Below the pieces are notes generated by a model that made no database searches, had not been told where the DNA came from, and saw only the letters and a program-made list of their open reading frames with translations. The translations under genes and the position numbers were made by a program. A DNA stretch of 64,000 nucleotides from Bemisia tabaci (taxonomy: Eukaryota > Arthropoda > Insecta > Hemiptera > Aleyrodidae), in NCBI RefSeq assembly GCF_918797505.1, contig NC_092795.1, positions 21,811,131 through 21,875,130 of the forward strand. The letters run 5' to 3'. Every line of letters starts with the position of its first letter. The first letter of the stretch is position 1. This document shows, in pieces, positions 47,166 through 58,680 of this stretch.

Positions 47166-50100
47166 CTGTAACGAACACACACAAAAAATTAGGTTAATTA
47201 GAGTTTTAAAATTCAATGAAACTTTTTTTCTTTCGTTCTATCTTCCTTCCTTCTTTCCTTCCTTCCTTACTTCCATGCTAAAGCACCGCTTTAAAATAAA
47301 ATTATTTTACTACTACTACCTTACCTTACTTCCTTACTTCCTTTCGTTTTTTTCTTTCTTTCTTTCCACACCAAAATGACCTCCAATGTTAAGGCACTTA
47401 ATCGCATTTTTTTACATTCAAGTACTGAAGCATGCGTTGACAAAAGATTGAAACATTCTTTAAAAACTTGTAAACTTTACGATACAACGACCCGTGAGAA
47501 AAAAAATTAAAATATACAGAAAGAAAAACTCTTGAGTGAATTTTACTATAAAATGTACACGTAACTCATTGAGAGTTATTCGTTCGATCATTTTAGAAAA
47601 TGTTTACTTAAAAACATTTCGACGGTGAAACTACCAGACCACGTATCTCGTTTGCGGTTTGTAAAAAGCTACGCTCTCATTTTACTTTTTTGGAGGAGAA
47701 CAATTCAATATCATTCCTTAAAGTTTTCACATAATTTATTTTCGCACTGAGAAGAAAAATTACCTACGACAGTTTTCAAGAATTGACTTTGAATAGTTAC
47801 CTATTTAAAAATTAAAGTACGGCAGTAATTCTGCAACGTCGCAAACCGAGAAAAGTAGTCTGGAACTTTCACCGTCGAGTTTTAGGCTCATCATTGTAAT
47901 TATATGTATTGCCTCTATTCCTGAGTGATAATCTTCTTAGGGAGAGGGGACGCAGTCCCTTGTAAAAGCTGTGAAGTTGCGTCATCAAACAACGATTAAG
48001 GATGAGCCGTGAGTAAACTAGATTGCATTTTGCAAAAAGGAACAAAGAGCATTCTAATGTCGCCAAGATTGTACAATTTTTTCACCTTGCAAATATAAAC
48101 CGAGTATCTAAACAAGTTTTATCTTTACTCCCAATAAACTATGAATGCAAGACAAAAATTACCATGATATAAATTTCATTATTTGCAAAGAGTGTAAGTT
48201 GCGTAATCCTAGGAACATTGGAATACTCTCGGCTCCTTCCTGCAAAATGTAATCCACTAACAAGTAGTTGTCGCTGCACAAAAATATTTTCCTGCAACCC
48301 GCTATACAATGCTCCAGTCCGATGACCACATAAGACGGCCCGGGCACAAAATTTTCGGAAAGAAAGCCTTTCTCCTTACTGGTAATCACTCAGTCTCCGC
48401 CCGAGTTTCGCAGTGGCGTGGCGTGCTTTGCGATATATCGATTGATCTGTCATTCAAACCTATGGAAAAGGATCGATGAACATGAAGTTCGCGACGAACA
48501 GCTTAATAATCGATTCTTTACCATAGGTTTAAATGGCATAACAATCGATAAATCGCAATTCACGCCACGCCACTGGTTTAGCATATCTTCTGTTTCTCCT
48601 CGTCGCAGCTTGCATCAAATCGCTATTGCCCGGAGACTAGGACCGCACATCTTATCTGATAAAACCATTCGAATTTTTTACCGATTTTGGGAGAGTAGAC
48701 TAGACTAGTCGATGAGTCAACTGTTGGTCTCATTCCATTACGTAAAAGTAGGAGAAAACGGGGGATAAACACATAAATGCGTGATCAATTTTCAAGAAAA
48801 AGTCGGTAATTTCTCTTACAGTTTTAAGCACATGAAACCGCGTAATATCCAAAATCTAAGCTCAGATTCGGATTCCTCGTGAAAAATCGATGCGATTTCA
48901 TGTATCATATGTTGGCATAACATGAAGGAAAGAGGTTTTCATGATCACAAACAAAAAACAAAAATGCGTGATCAATTTTCAAGAAAAAGTCCGTAATTTC
49001 TTTTACAGTTTTAAGTACATTAAACCGCGTAATATCCAAAATCTAAGCTCAGATTCGGATTTCTCGTGAAAAATCGATGCGATTTCATGTATCATATGTT
49101 GGAATAACATGAAGGAAGGAGGTTTAACGACGCGTAAAGATTCTGTCGTACTGCCCTTTTGAACTACGCCGCTGATCGCCCGAGATGCAACCGAACGGGG
49201 AGGCGCCGGCCGGCGCTAACAAAGCGTTCGGTTTCGTCGCGAGGAATTCCTCACGATAAATTCTTATTCTTCCTCCTCCGCTGACCCACTGAGCACTACC
49301 CATGTTGCCACGTTGGATTCATATGTTCGAATCGGTATGTCTGCCTTACGCCTCTTTCCTTCACGCTATGATCGGGTATGATACATGAAATTGCATCGAT
49401 TTTTAACGAGGAATCCGAATCTGAGCTTCGATTTTGGGTATCACGCGTTTTAAGTCAGATTTTCCAAAGTCGAAAATCCGAAATGACGGCCGTGGCTTAA
49501 AATGCTATCTCGGCGCCTGTTCGATGGATTTTTCTGAAACTCGGTGTCAGGGTATGATACATGAAATCGCATCGATTTTTAACGAGGAATCCGAATCTGA
49601 GCTTCGATTTTGAAAATTACTTTCGCAAATTTAGCTTTTTACGTGATTTCGGTAATTTTTTGCAGAGAGCGTAAGTTGTACAGTCCTAGCAATATCGGAA
49701 TACTCTTGGTTCCTTTCTGCAAAATGCAATCCAACTATCCTCTTGGAACCGCAAACTCCGAGACGTCATGACTTTGCTTTAATTTGAAATCCCCCCCCCC
49801 CCCCCCAAATGTTTTTATAACACTATAGTGCGGTCGCTTAGCCCTAAATGCACGATGATATGCGGTTTCCGGCTATCAACGTGATTTTGGTCGTAAGATG
49901 ACCGTTAGGCCCTCTGGATTCAGAAACTACCGGGAGCCCCTGCGCTCCCCCTCCCCCCCCCCCCATTGGTCGCCATTATCCAAGATGTATACGTCAATAT
50001 CATATATGTCCAAATCGTATATGTCGATGTATATGTCCAATATCAATATGTTCCCAGTTTTTCAGTATTAGAGTCTCTACACTCACAAACAATCACACGC

Positions 50101-53100
50101 CTCACAATCATTATTCAAATCACAGTTTTTTGTACTTTGCGTCCAACATGAATGCAAAATGTTTTTAAAGCTCGTCTGTATTACCAACCTGAAGGATATT
50201 AATGGGGCCTCCAAATTTGTCTCCGAGCTGTCCACATGACCGGAGAGAGTGGAATCCATATGGTAATAGTTGAGGATGGCTGCTTCGGCGACGAATTCGT
50301 CGAGGCCCAGCACCGTTCGAATGACCACTCGGCTGAGTCGCGCCAGATCATCCGGGAATTTCGAACGATTACTCTCCGAATATTTCTGCACAAAATCAAA
50401 TACGAGTAAGTTACAGAAGGAAGAATAGACCTTACAAACTGAAAACAAAACATTTAAAATCCAATAATAAGGTATATTTTTCATTCTTGTTCACATTCTT
50501 GTTCTTGTTTCTTGTTTTTTGTTCTTGTTCTTTCTTCACTTGTTCCTTTTTCTTTGTAAGTAAAAATGCGCAATGAGAGAGCCCATTTGACGGTATTTAT
50601 CGCCTCTCTTCTATTTTTTTAAAGTGTAGGTTTCATTCAACTCCGATCGAGAGGCGATCAGGGAGTAGAGACGGATCCAGCAATTTGGCAACACTGGATT
50701 CTCACCATTTAAACCCATGTTAGATAATTGATTCTTGTCGGAGCACCTGCCTCCGGCCAAAAATCGATATATTTCCATAGGTTTAAATGGAGAAAAACAA
50801 TGTTGCCAATTTGCTGGATCCGCCAATGTCAGGGAGCGTAGCCCCCTGCGGCTCGATTGTTGAATGGATATCAAAAACAACACCATTTTCCTGATAGAAG
50901 ACAGTGCGAATCGTGTAAAAAGAAATGCATAATATACCAGAGAGCATCAGTGGCGTAGACAGGGGGGCTCCGGGGGTCTGGAACCCCCCCCCCCCCCTTA
51001 GCCTCGTTAATTGTAGCTTTTTTCTTTACTTTTGGAGGGCAGACATAAAATATTATCAGGGACGTGAACAAAATAATGTAAATGGACCCCCCCCCCTCCC
51101 CCTTAGAGAATTCCTAGCTACGCAACTAGAGAGCATTATGTATCGAATGCAGATTAGCTTACTTGGAATGAAACAAAATTTTATGAGAGGGTATGGAACA
51201 AATTTGAAAAAAAAAATTGTTTTGCTTACTTTTGTGTCCCAGTTGTGGTGATATCCAAGAGTTGCCCATCTGAGTTTCCTCTGCAAAACTGCACTTCTGT
51301 CTGAGTCCCTAAACAAATGATGATTTTGCGTCAAAACCCACACATCTTCTGATGATGAAAAACACCGTATAATCATTTAAATTTTGCCGAAATTCCCGCA
51401 ATAGATATTCATTTGTTGTAGTGGTTACATGCATATTTTTCTTCTAAATTTTCATGATACCTACCTTGATTAGCTCATATTGGGCCACATAAGAAATAAG
51501 ATTCCCTGAAAATCGGGGATTCGGGCCCTCATATCTCCCCTTACGCAACCGTAGCGCAAGTTTAGATCCTGAACTCCCGAATCTGAGCGATGAACGCTTC
51601 AGTAGCAGCATAGAGCAGAGCATTTTGAGTTCACGCTTCACGCCATCGCGCCTTCAGTTTTGCAGATGCAACACAGACACCCATTACGCACGAATAGTTG
51701 TATCTCTGCGCCGTCATCAACACGCCTCCTTTCCTTGTTGGAATGGTGATTTTGGTGTGGTGCGTTGACCGAAATCTAAATGGGCTTGTAGAGTTATATA
51801 AGTTGGAATGTTCAAATTTTCTATTGTAGGAAGTGATACACTGCTGGACTCACGTCCATATTTGGAAAAAAATAAGTAATGAAAAATGCTAAGGTGGGGT
51901 CTAATAAGAGTAGTTTCTTAACCTGCAACAAACTGTCCACCAGTCTTCATTAGGCTCCAAATCTCCATGTGCGTCAAGGTTAAGTTTACTTGGTCTCTTC
52001 GTATACTCTGTTAAACTCCTTTCTACCCATAATCTTTGACCTGCTGCTGTGAAAGGGTTGCGGATAAATATCAGACCTGGATGGACAAAGGAAAGAAAAA
52101 ATAGGAGAAAAACACCCTAAAGAAGAAAAAAAAATAGGAAAAAACCCCAGTTTCTGTGAAAAGATCAGAGCAAAACCAAAGTCGTCATTCCTTTTCAAAT
52201 ATTTCCTTCAAAATAGTTATTGCTATCAGATTATAATGCGCTTTTACTAAAAAATTTCTTTGAATTCATTTCTTGTTTTGTGAGCCTCTTGATTGCTGGT
52301 CTCAGATTAGCCTTTAATTTTTTTCAAAAAAGAGAAAGAAGAAGAAAGAAATGAAACCTTTAGGACCGAAGAAACATATTTCTACCGTGGAGATTCTCAC
52401 AGCACAATAAGTTTTTTCTTTGCATAAATGAGTAATATCTAAAATAAATTTCCAGGCGAAAAAACCAGAAATGACCAGTTAGAGCTGAGCAGTGGCGTGG
52501 CGTGCTTTCCGATATATGATTGTTATGCCGATTAAACCTATGGAAAAATATCGATAGACAGGGTGTTTGCAGCGAACACCTTAATAATCGATTCTTTATA
52601 GGTTGAAATGGCATAACAATCGATACATCACATCGCAATTCACACCACGCCAGGGCAGGGCCGGGTTAGCTGGGATGCTGAAGCACCTCGGCAGCCCGAA
52701 TATGGTTTATGCACATGAAATAGGCAGTGGAAAACTTTCAACATCGCAAATGGAGGTGTGAATGTTCTTTACCTCGCCGTCAGCGATGAGAAAATGTGCA
52801 ATTGTGCACGCGCTAAAGAGTGCAATTTCATCGGTGCTCATCGGTGATCGGTTTCATCTTCTGCCATCAAGTCGAAGCGACACTGTTCAAGGCGCTCTGA
52901 GCGACTATTCCGCCATAGAAGTATTGCACGGTATCAAACGAAAATGAAGGCGCATTAACGAATGTAAATTGACTGTTGTCGTTTACCACCGTGTAGAATC
53001 CGACTGAACCTACAATATGAGGCTCCTGATTCCTGTTCGAACGATTTTAGTGAAACTCGGTACCAGGTGACATTTTTCAACGAAGAACTTGAATTTCAGC

Positions 53101-56100
53101 TCACATATTGTAATTCGAAAATCCAAGATGGTGGACGTGGCCTATATCTTGGCTCCTGATCGATCGATTTTTGTGAAACTTAGTGCCAGGAGGTATTTTT
53201 TGATGTAAAAGTCGAATTACCAACTTTTCTCCTCATTAACTCCTGATGTTGATATTATGCTAATTAATATGACACTTTCATACAACATCATCATTTGTAG
53301 TAAGTTACAGACTGACTCCTTGAAACGCTCACACTTATCCACACAAACCATCCCAGGAAAGGTGGAAAATGAAATGCGTACACTGTATTGAAAAGAAAAT
53401 AACTGACAATAAAAAGAGGAGAAGGGCGAGATATACCTAAACAAGTAGAAATGTTTTATTTCAACTCCGTTGACCAATTAGAGACCAAGAACTAAAACAA
53501 AGTCGCAAGCTGATTTCCTCACTGAATTTGACTCAATAGCCTGAGAATTTAAATAAATTGGTAATTGATGCTGTTGGTATGCTTGATTGGGTATCTAAGA
53601 CCGTTCAAGTGTGAAAAAACTAATAAGAATAGTGTGCAGTCGGAGCGTCAAGACTATTTCGGCTCTGAATCGCCTGTTTTTTCCACTATGCGCGCCATCA
53701 CCATTTGTCGCCAGCGAGCGCCGCACGGAGGGCCAGCAGCCAAGTTAGCGGTCAAAAGTCTCAGAGGCGCCTGAACTTACTAATATGAGAGAATGATGTT
53801 TTTAGGGGTAATTAGATCGCTGGATCCATATTTTGGGTTTCTTTAAGAAATTTTGAAGTTTTTGATGAGAATTATTTAAAAAAAATGCTTTATCAACGGT
53901 ATTAATAGCAATTTTTCACACAAATCAAATCTCAGAGGTACCTGAGATTGTTTTGTGTGAAGAAATTGGTTTCTGAGGGTTATTTTAGTGATAAATTACA
54001 GTTTTGCTTTCTTTGTTCAACATTTTCAGTTTAAAATTTAAAAAATTTGAAAAGTGATGATTTATCTTTGGGTAATATGGGAATATATGCCGCGTATTTT
54101 CAGCAGAATTAGCATTGCATCTCATCTCGCCCCAACGAAAATATTCATAGCCTAGAAAACTGCCGAAAACTGCAAGTGAACCAAAGAAATTCTCAAATTT
54201 CTGAGTGTGCTTTTACTTAAAATTGACAATTGAACCCTTCCGACATGTCCAGAAAATTCAGGAGTCGTCTGCATGTCGCGTATTTTTCAGCGTAATTATA
54301 GTATTGAATTCATCTCGCCAACGAAAATACTCATTGCTCAGAAAATTGCGAAAAATTGCGAGTAGACCAAAGAAATTCTAAAATTTCGGAGTGTGTTCTT
54401 ACACAAAATTGACCATTTGAAACTCTCCAGACATGTCCAGAAATTCAGGAGTCGTCTGCTTGTCGCGTATTTTTTTTGGCGGAACCAATGAAAATATTGT
54501 TTTAAAGAATGCACTTCTTTTGCCAGAAATTAGAAGATAGAGAGGCAAAGCCGGAAAAAAACCTTGAATTAGAAAATTTTATTCAGAATCAGTCATAATT
54601 TAACCCCAGAGTTAGGCAGCAATTGTATGGACATCTATAATAACAAATAAGTAGTAGATTAGCGTAGGATAGCGCCATTATACGACATGCTTGCAATTTG
54701 GCAACACTGTCTTTCATCCATATGAACACATCTACGATAGAATCGATATATATCGAAAATCCTAACCTAGAATCGATTTTCGTTAGTGTATTTACAATGA
54801 GAAAGAGCATTGATGCCAACATGCAAGAATCGCCAATGCCTGGCACGTGAGTGATCTAATATAAGAAATTAGCATAAAATCCTCGATCTTGCGTCACAAA
54901 AAATTTCATACTCACGTTAAAAGCAAGAAAAAGCAAATGAACCAATGAAAATTTAGATGTTTAGGATGTACTGAACCACATGGTACGGTCCGTAACCTTA
55001 CAGATCTTTACAGAAAATTGCAGACCACTTTAAACCTAAAATTAGGACATTTTCGTGCCCAGTTTTTAATTTGTGTACCAGACTATACAATGCACAAAAT
55101 TGATAAAATACCTTAAAGTAAAATGAAAACATGTTAATCTAACTTGGTAAAACACTCGTTATGTTGGGAAACACTCGAAGGTTTGTGGAACATAACCTTT
55201 TGGATGAGCGTTGAACCAAGCCAGCATATAGGAAAATAAACACACCACGCGCGCTCGGGAAATCTTGGCATCGCAGTCTTATTAGTGATAAGACCCCAAA
55301 CCCAGTGATATACAGATACTCCATGATATACCTCATCGCTCAGTGGTGTCTATTTCCGAATTTTCTGGACAAGCCAAAATGGACTTTTGTCCAGCTAAAT
55401 TCGATTCCTAGCCCTCTGTGCGCCGCGCGGCGTTGGAGGAACTCACGGCTTGATGCGCCTTCAATTCCAACTAGCGGCAATATAGGCATCATCCGTGGTC
55501 GAATAGTTATCTCATGAACGCCTTCCCTATGATGTCAAAGATAGATGGCTACACGCAAAAAAAATCTAGTATCTCAAATTGAAGCGTTGCACACATTCAA
55601 CTGTGCTTTCTTTTCATTTAATTTTTTTCAAAAACTATACGACAGCATTTTTTATTGAAATTTTCTGTGATTTTCCTTATTCATTTCAAATACATGCATA
55701 AAAAATTTAAACAGGGGAAAATTGTATTTTTTGCTTATTCTAATGGAGAGTAAGCATATGATTGTTTCCGACTTTGGATGATGAAATCTGTTCCAATGAA
55801 TGCATTTAATCCGTAACATTTATGGGGGAAAAAATTCATTTTGAAGGCGATTCTAATGTGGAATAGTACGCTCTTCAGTTTTGAACTGATGCATTTTTTT
55901 CTACGACGTAATTTTCTTGCAGAAATAACAAATTTTGATCATGGGAACGGTTAATCAGAGGTCAAAATTGACAAATCGAGATTTCAGTAAGAAAAATTGT
56001 CGGCGTGATTCTAAAAATGATACCTACAATCAGTTTGAAATTTCACAGGATTTTTTTTCATTTTTTTTTTATTTTTTAATTTTTGTGTGCATTGATACCT

Positions 56101-56405
56101 ATTAAAAACGGGGGAGCTGACCTTTGCCAACTTTTTCTTTTCAGCATACAAATAAACTGCACCCTAATGCCTCATTGATCAGTTTTTTAAGTTTTGGAGG
56201 GAGTGGGGATCATGCTCTCATCATCCCTTCTCCCTCCCAGAGGTAAATTAGCCGGCCTCCTGTGGTGTAGTGGTTGTAGCGCTGGCCCTATGACCAAGAG
56301 GTCCCGGGATCGATTCCCGGCCAGGTGATCTGAGTTTAATGGTCTCAGGCAATGATCACCTGGGGCTGGGGTAATAAGCGTGGGATTAGCCTGAAGGCTA
56401 CTTGG

Positions 56406-56438
<33 letters not shown>

Positions 56439-57829
56439 AAAATAACTCCCTTGTATAAATCCTCCATCTAAATATCTGATTTTTGATGGTTGTAACATAC
56501 AACTTGTAAGTCATAATTTTAATTTTCAAAATATCTTTTTCATAGAAATTTGGGTGATTTATTGTTAGTGCTTAGGGTGTAGAACGCCACTTGTTTCAAT
56601 CAATTTGAATACCTAATGAATTCCAAAATTGGAAAAAAATGGACAAAAATCGAGGTCACTTTTGGATTCAGCAGCAAGCATTTCATAGGATCAAGTATAC
56701 AAACATGCAGAGAAAATGTTCACCTTTCCTTTCAGACTCATTTTTGTGAGATATTGAGATACATTCAGCAAATAGGCGATTTCCGTGATTTCATTGAAAA
56801 TACTATATTAGCAAGAGCAAGAAAATTTCTGAGACATGCTACTTACATTTCTGTATATTTTTGGCTGATGAGTCCAAAAATGACTTTACTCTTTGTCATC
56901 CAACTTCCTTTTTTTAAATTAAATAAATTCAAATCCCTCGATTCAATCCTGACAAAGTAAGTAGGTACGATTTTCTATTGAACATATTCAAAAGGTCACA
57001 ATGCGACAGCAAAAGTACTAAACTGAAACAGATCCCTAGTAAAACTGTGACAACAGCAGAATGCAATTTCAATTAGGTACTTAAATCCACAAACCTGGTT
57101 TGTCAATTAGCTCAAAAATGCGCCACTGATTGACTTCTTGTAAACCGAGAGATGATAAATCTTCATCAGTAGGTTCACATACACTTGTTCTGCTTGAAAT
57201 GCCCTGAAAATGGAAAATAGCAGAATATCAAAATAAAAGTCCAAAGTTTTTGAGAAAGATTAAAGATAAATATTCTTTCTTTTTTTTCTTTGTCAGATAT
57301 AAGAACCTAGCATTGAAAATCAAGGAATTTGGCGCAGACAAGTTTTAACTGTCCTGTCATACAACATTCTTATGGACCTCCAGAGCATAATCAGTAAACA
57401 TCTAAATCTTAGTAAAAGTCTAAATTTCTAAATGCCTTTTCCTAGAATAGCAGGGCTGTGAAATGAATTTTCTGCATTTTCACGCTCATTTTCTTATTGA
57501 ACCAGGGCATTACCGCCGTGAATGTTATGAGGAATTTCATGTTCTGAAGCAGTTGAATTGACTCGATAAGTGCTAGGCATCTGTCCTGTCTCAAAAGCCA
57601 GCATGCGATGAGAAAAAAGGCATACTCCTCAATCACCAACATTTCTCACATGGTTAATGATATCAATTTTGTCATTTAAAACTCCTGTAGCATGCAGTGA
57701 TAAAACTTAACTGTGATGTTAGAACCATACCTTGAAATTACTCTCCAGCTGGGAAAAATCCAGAACCTCCTCAAATCCAGGCTTGGGATTCTTCTGTTTG
57801 TAATATTTGAATTTTTCCCGAAAAGTCAT
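46832..57829 (-). CDS. ALKBH1: ALKBH1, Fe(II)/2-oxoglutarate nucleic acid dioxygenase
   Basis: AlkB homolog 1 oxidatively demethylates nucleic acids, chiefly tRNA (m1A and m5C-derived marks), in mitochondria and nucleus; a DNA 6mA role has been proposed. Exons: 57829-57731, 57203-57095, 52076-51923, 51308-51230, 50385-50189 and 47165-46832; 972 nt, 323 residues, all phases consistent. Family landmarks in order: QWRIFELIDKPG then LIFIRNPF, LRWATLGYHHNWDTK, EAAILNYYHMDSTLSGHVD, LISFSFGQSAIFLIGG and HSGDIVIMSGFSRLCYHGVP. Predicted iron ligands are His197, Asp199 and His253; Arg304 and Arg310 fit the 2-oxoglutarate and RxxxxxR positions. The protein is shorter than the human one (389 residues), mainly at both ends. 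It is divergent from Usf, 852 bp start to start. The active site looks intact. Confidence 0.95.
47619..47878. mobile_element. MITE family B copy, TCGACGGTGAAACT termini
   Basis: The left end reads tcgacggtgaaactaccaga then ccacgtatctcgtttgcgg. The complement of the right end reads tcgacggtgaaagttccaga then ctacttttctcggtttgcg. Length 260 bp. It lies in ALKBH1 intron 5. Confidence 0.86.
48186..48300. repeat. Dispersed repeat, pair with 49670-49760
   Basis: Shares gtaagttg, cctaggaacattggaatact, ctcggctccttcctgcaaaa and tgtaatccaacta-like blocks with 49670-49760 in the same orientation. Family not identified. Confidence 0.55.
48411..48575. mobile_element. MITE family D copy 1 (CAGTGGCGTGGCGTG)
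   Basis: The left end reads cagtggcgtggcgtgctttg then cgatatatcgattg. The complement of the right end reads cagtggcgtggcgtgaattg then cgatttatcgattg. Inner pairing: aaacctatgg / ccataggttt. Length 165 bp. A second copy is at 52490-52652. Confidence 0.88.
48776..49650. repeat. Direct and inverted copies of a roughly 160-bp segment
   Basis: Positions 48778-48936 and 48965-49123 are near-identical direct copies (aaaatgcgtgatcaattttc, ccgcgtaatatccaaaatct, aagctcagattcggat, aaaaatcgatgcgatttcat). Inverse copies of the distal part follow at about 49376-49450 and 49552-49615 (atgatacatgaaat, gcatcgatttttaacgagga, atccgaatctgagcttcgat). A decayed relative occurs at about 53025-53200. This is a complex mobile or segmental repeat with no coding capacity. 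Confidence 0.8.
50189..50385 (-). CDS. ALKBH1: ALKBH1 exon 5 (HxD iron motif)
   Basis: The acceptor is aaatttgattttgtgcag and the donor AG/gttggt. It encodes KYSESNRSKFPDDLARLSRV through EFVAEAAILNYYHMDSTLSG, then HVDSSE with the His197-x-Asp199 iron ligands. Phase agrees on both sides. Confidence 0.95.
50673..50822. mobile_element. MITE family C copy
   Basis: The left end reads ggatccagcaatttggcaac. The complement of the right end reads ggatccagcaaattggcaac. Inner pair: ccatttaaacccatg / ccataggtttaaatgg. Length 150 bp. It lies in ALKBH1 intron 4. Confidence 0.85.
50948..51128. mobile_element. hAT-type MITE with 8-bp target duplication
   Basis: The ends are CAGTGGCGTAGACAGG and, as complement, TAGTTGCGTAGCTAGG, with G/C-run inner arms. 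It is flanked by perfect 8-bp repeats GAGAGCAT at 50940-50947 and 51129-51136. Same superfamily as 9750-9882. It ends about 100 bp before ALKBH1 exon 4 in plus-strand coordinates. Confidence 0.9.
51230..51308 (-). CDS. ALKBH1: ALKBH1 exon 4
   Basis: The acceptor is tcatttgtttag and the donor AAA/gtaagc. A 79-nt exon giving DSDRSAVLQRKLRWATLGYH then HNWDTK, the conserved 'LRW(V/A)T(V/L)GYHxNWD' block of ALKBH1. Confidence 0.93.
51923..52076 (-). CDS. ALKBH1: ALKBH1 exon 3
   Basis: The acceptor is cctttgtccatccag and the donor AG/gttaag. It encodes GLIFIRNPFTAAGQRLWVER, SLTEYTKRPSKLNLDAHGDL and EPNEDWWTVCCR, matching the family segment that follows the PG of exon 2. It sits in an unremarkable frame, so it was found by phase and by the expected GxIFIxNPF motif. 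Confidence 0.92.
52490..52652. mobile_element. MITE family D copy 2
   Basis: Left end cagtggcgtggcgtgctttc then cgatatatgattg. The right end carries the complement of gcgtggtgtgaattgcgatg then tgatgtatcgattg, with the last bases altered. Inner caccttaataatcgattctt matches copy 1. Confidence 0.82.
54091..54463. repeat. Tandem repeat, two units of about 186 bp
   Basis: Units 54091-54276 and 54277-54463 share cgcgtattttcag, catctcgccaacgaaaata-like, accaaagaaattct, ctgagtgtg-like, gacatgtccaga and aattcaggagtcgtctgc blocks. A third unit start (cgcgtatttttttt) follows at 54464. Confidence 0.85.
54687..54832. mobile_element. Family C-related MITE (diverged)
   Basis: Starts gcttgcaatttggcaacact and ends with caacatgcaagaatcgcc in the opposite sense. 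The centre has tagaatcgatatatatcgaa and tagaatcgattttcg in inverse arrangement. More diverged than the copies at 34789 and 50673. Confidence 0.55.
56250..56434 (+). mobile_element. tRNA-derived SINE with poly-A tail
   Basis: The head gcctcctgtggtgtagtggt then tgtagcgctggc carries an A-box-like segment. Gggatcgattcccgg at 56306-56320 is a good B box (GGATCGATTCC). A tRNA-unrelated body (ggtctcaggcaatgatcacc then tggggctggggt) follows, then a run of about 29 A. These are RNA polymerase III SINE features. It lies in ALKBH1 intron 2, antisense to ALKBH1. Confidence 0.9.
57095..57203 (-). CDS. ALKBH1: ALKBH1 exon 2
   Basis: The acceptor is ctattttccattttcag and the donor G/gtttgt. It encodes GISSRTSVCEPTDEDLSSLG then LQEVNQWRIFELIDKP. 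The LQxVxxWxxxxLxxxPG pattern fits ALKBH1 just before the GxIFIxNPF block. Confidence 0.92.
57731..57829 (-). CDS. ALKBH1: ALKBH1 exon 1 (start)
   Basis: ATG at 57829, then MTFREKFKYYKQKNPKPGFE and EVLDFSQLESNFK, then donor gtatgg. F(R/K)KxFKYYKxxxPxPxFExVLDFS is the usual ALKBH1 N-terminal pattern. Exactly 33 codons, phase 0. Confidence 0.92.
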
Positions 57830-58680
57830 ACTTGCCACAGAAATCAATATTACACAGGAAAACTAAAGATTAAACATAAATACCCTGCATAATTATGAAT
57901 GAAGTTAATTTTTTCCTTCACTTGGACGCATTTAATTTTAAAAATAAAAGCACAATTGTGAATGTAGGGAGGAAAATAAATAAAAATAAATTTAAAACTT
58001 TTCTCTTATCAGATTCATTTCGGCGTGTTATTGTTTACCTCGCACTCTGAAAACTTGTCGACTGATAAGAACCCCGTTATTGCAAGTAAAGTCTAAACCG
58101 AGGGTGGCGGTAAACAAAACATCGCCTAATTTAACGAATAATATTTCAAGCTTTTTGTTTGTATCTTAGCGTTATTATCGTATCTTATGGAAAGAAAATT
58201 TGTCGGAGGGTTGATTGAAAATACTTTTCATCACAAATCAACGAAATCGCTTGAGATAGTAAAGAAAAACCACATTTAGGGATCACAAAAGTCGACAACT
58301 CAGGTCGAGGCCGAAAATCTCATAGCGCATCTTTATTCTCCGGATTTCGTCCATCGCTGTCTTCTTATCGTCTTGATTTACGTTCTCGATATCAAGCCGC
58401 ACTTGAGTGCCCCAGGTAATTACTTTAATTTAATTCGTCCCATCACGTAAAGTTCAACTAAGAGCCTCAAGGACAATGCCTAGGTGGAGCCATATTTTAG
58501 GCGCCATGCCATTAGCGATGCTTTCTCTGTTCACATGACCCCTTTCGTCCCGTGTGCTTATTATCCCGCAATCAGCTCGGCTCTGTGATGTTTTCCATTT
58601 GATGTAAACAACTCTCTGTGCACCCTTATCTAATTTTTCGAATATTTTCCCCCCTTTGTGACCAACGCTCGCGCTGAATA
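57830..58680. promoter_or_regulatory. Divergent promoter region, ALKBH1 / Usf
   Basis: 852 bp separate the two start codons. It contains an E-box TCACATGA at 58531-58538 (the type bound by USF/MITF-family factors), a YY1-like AGCCATATTTT near 58490-58500, and no clear TATA box. Positions about 58300-58414 end in a good donor (CCCCAG/gtaatt) and may be a non-coding first exon of Usf. Confidence 0.5.

Larger units (their letters stand above)
47166..50188 (-). other. ALKBH1 intron 5, repeat-rich
   Basis: Contains CTTC-rich simple sequence (47239-47275 and about 47330-47365), a family B MITE, a family D MITE, a long duplicated and inverted segment (48776-49650) and poly-C tracts (about 49791-49807 and 49950-49963). 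No extra exon was recognised. Confidence 0.6.
52077..57094 (-). other. ALKBH1 intron 2 (5.0 kb), repeat-rich
   Basis: Holds the second family D MITE, decayed copies of the 48.8-kb repeat (about 53025-53200), a two-unit tandem repeat (54091-54463), a family C relative and a SINE. No additional exon is needed for phase or protein continuity. Confidence 0.7.

Noticed and set aside
53217..53477. Minus-strand stretch first considered as the missing ALKBH1 exon
   Set aside because: Only loose FxFPPFL similarity. The true exon with GLIFIRNPF and correct phase is at 51923-52076.
56250..56330. A tRNA gene
   Set aside because: A- and B-box-like sequence is present, but there is no cloverleaf acceptor stem, and a SINE body and poly-A follow.
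56187..56498. 103-codon minus-strand open frame
   Set aside because: It is the complement of the SINE and its poly-A tail (poly-F translation).
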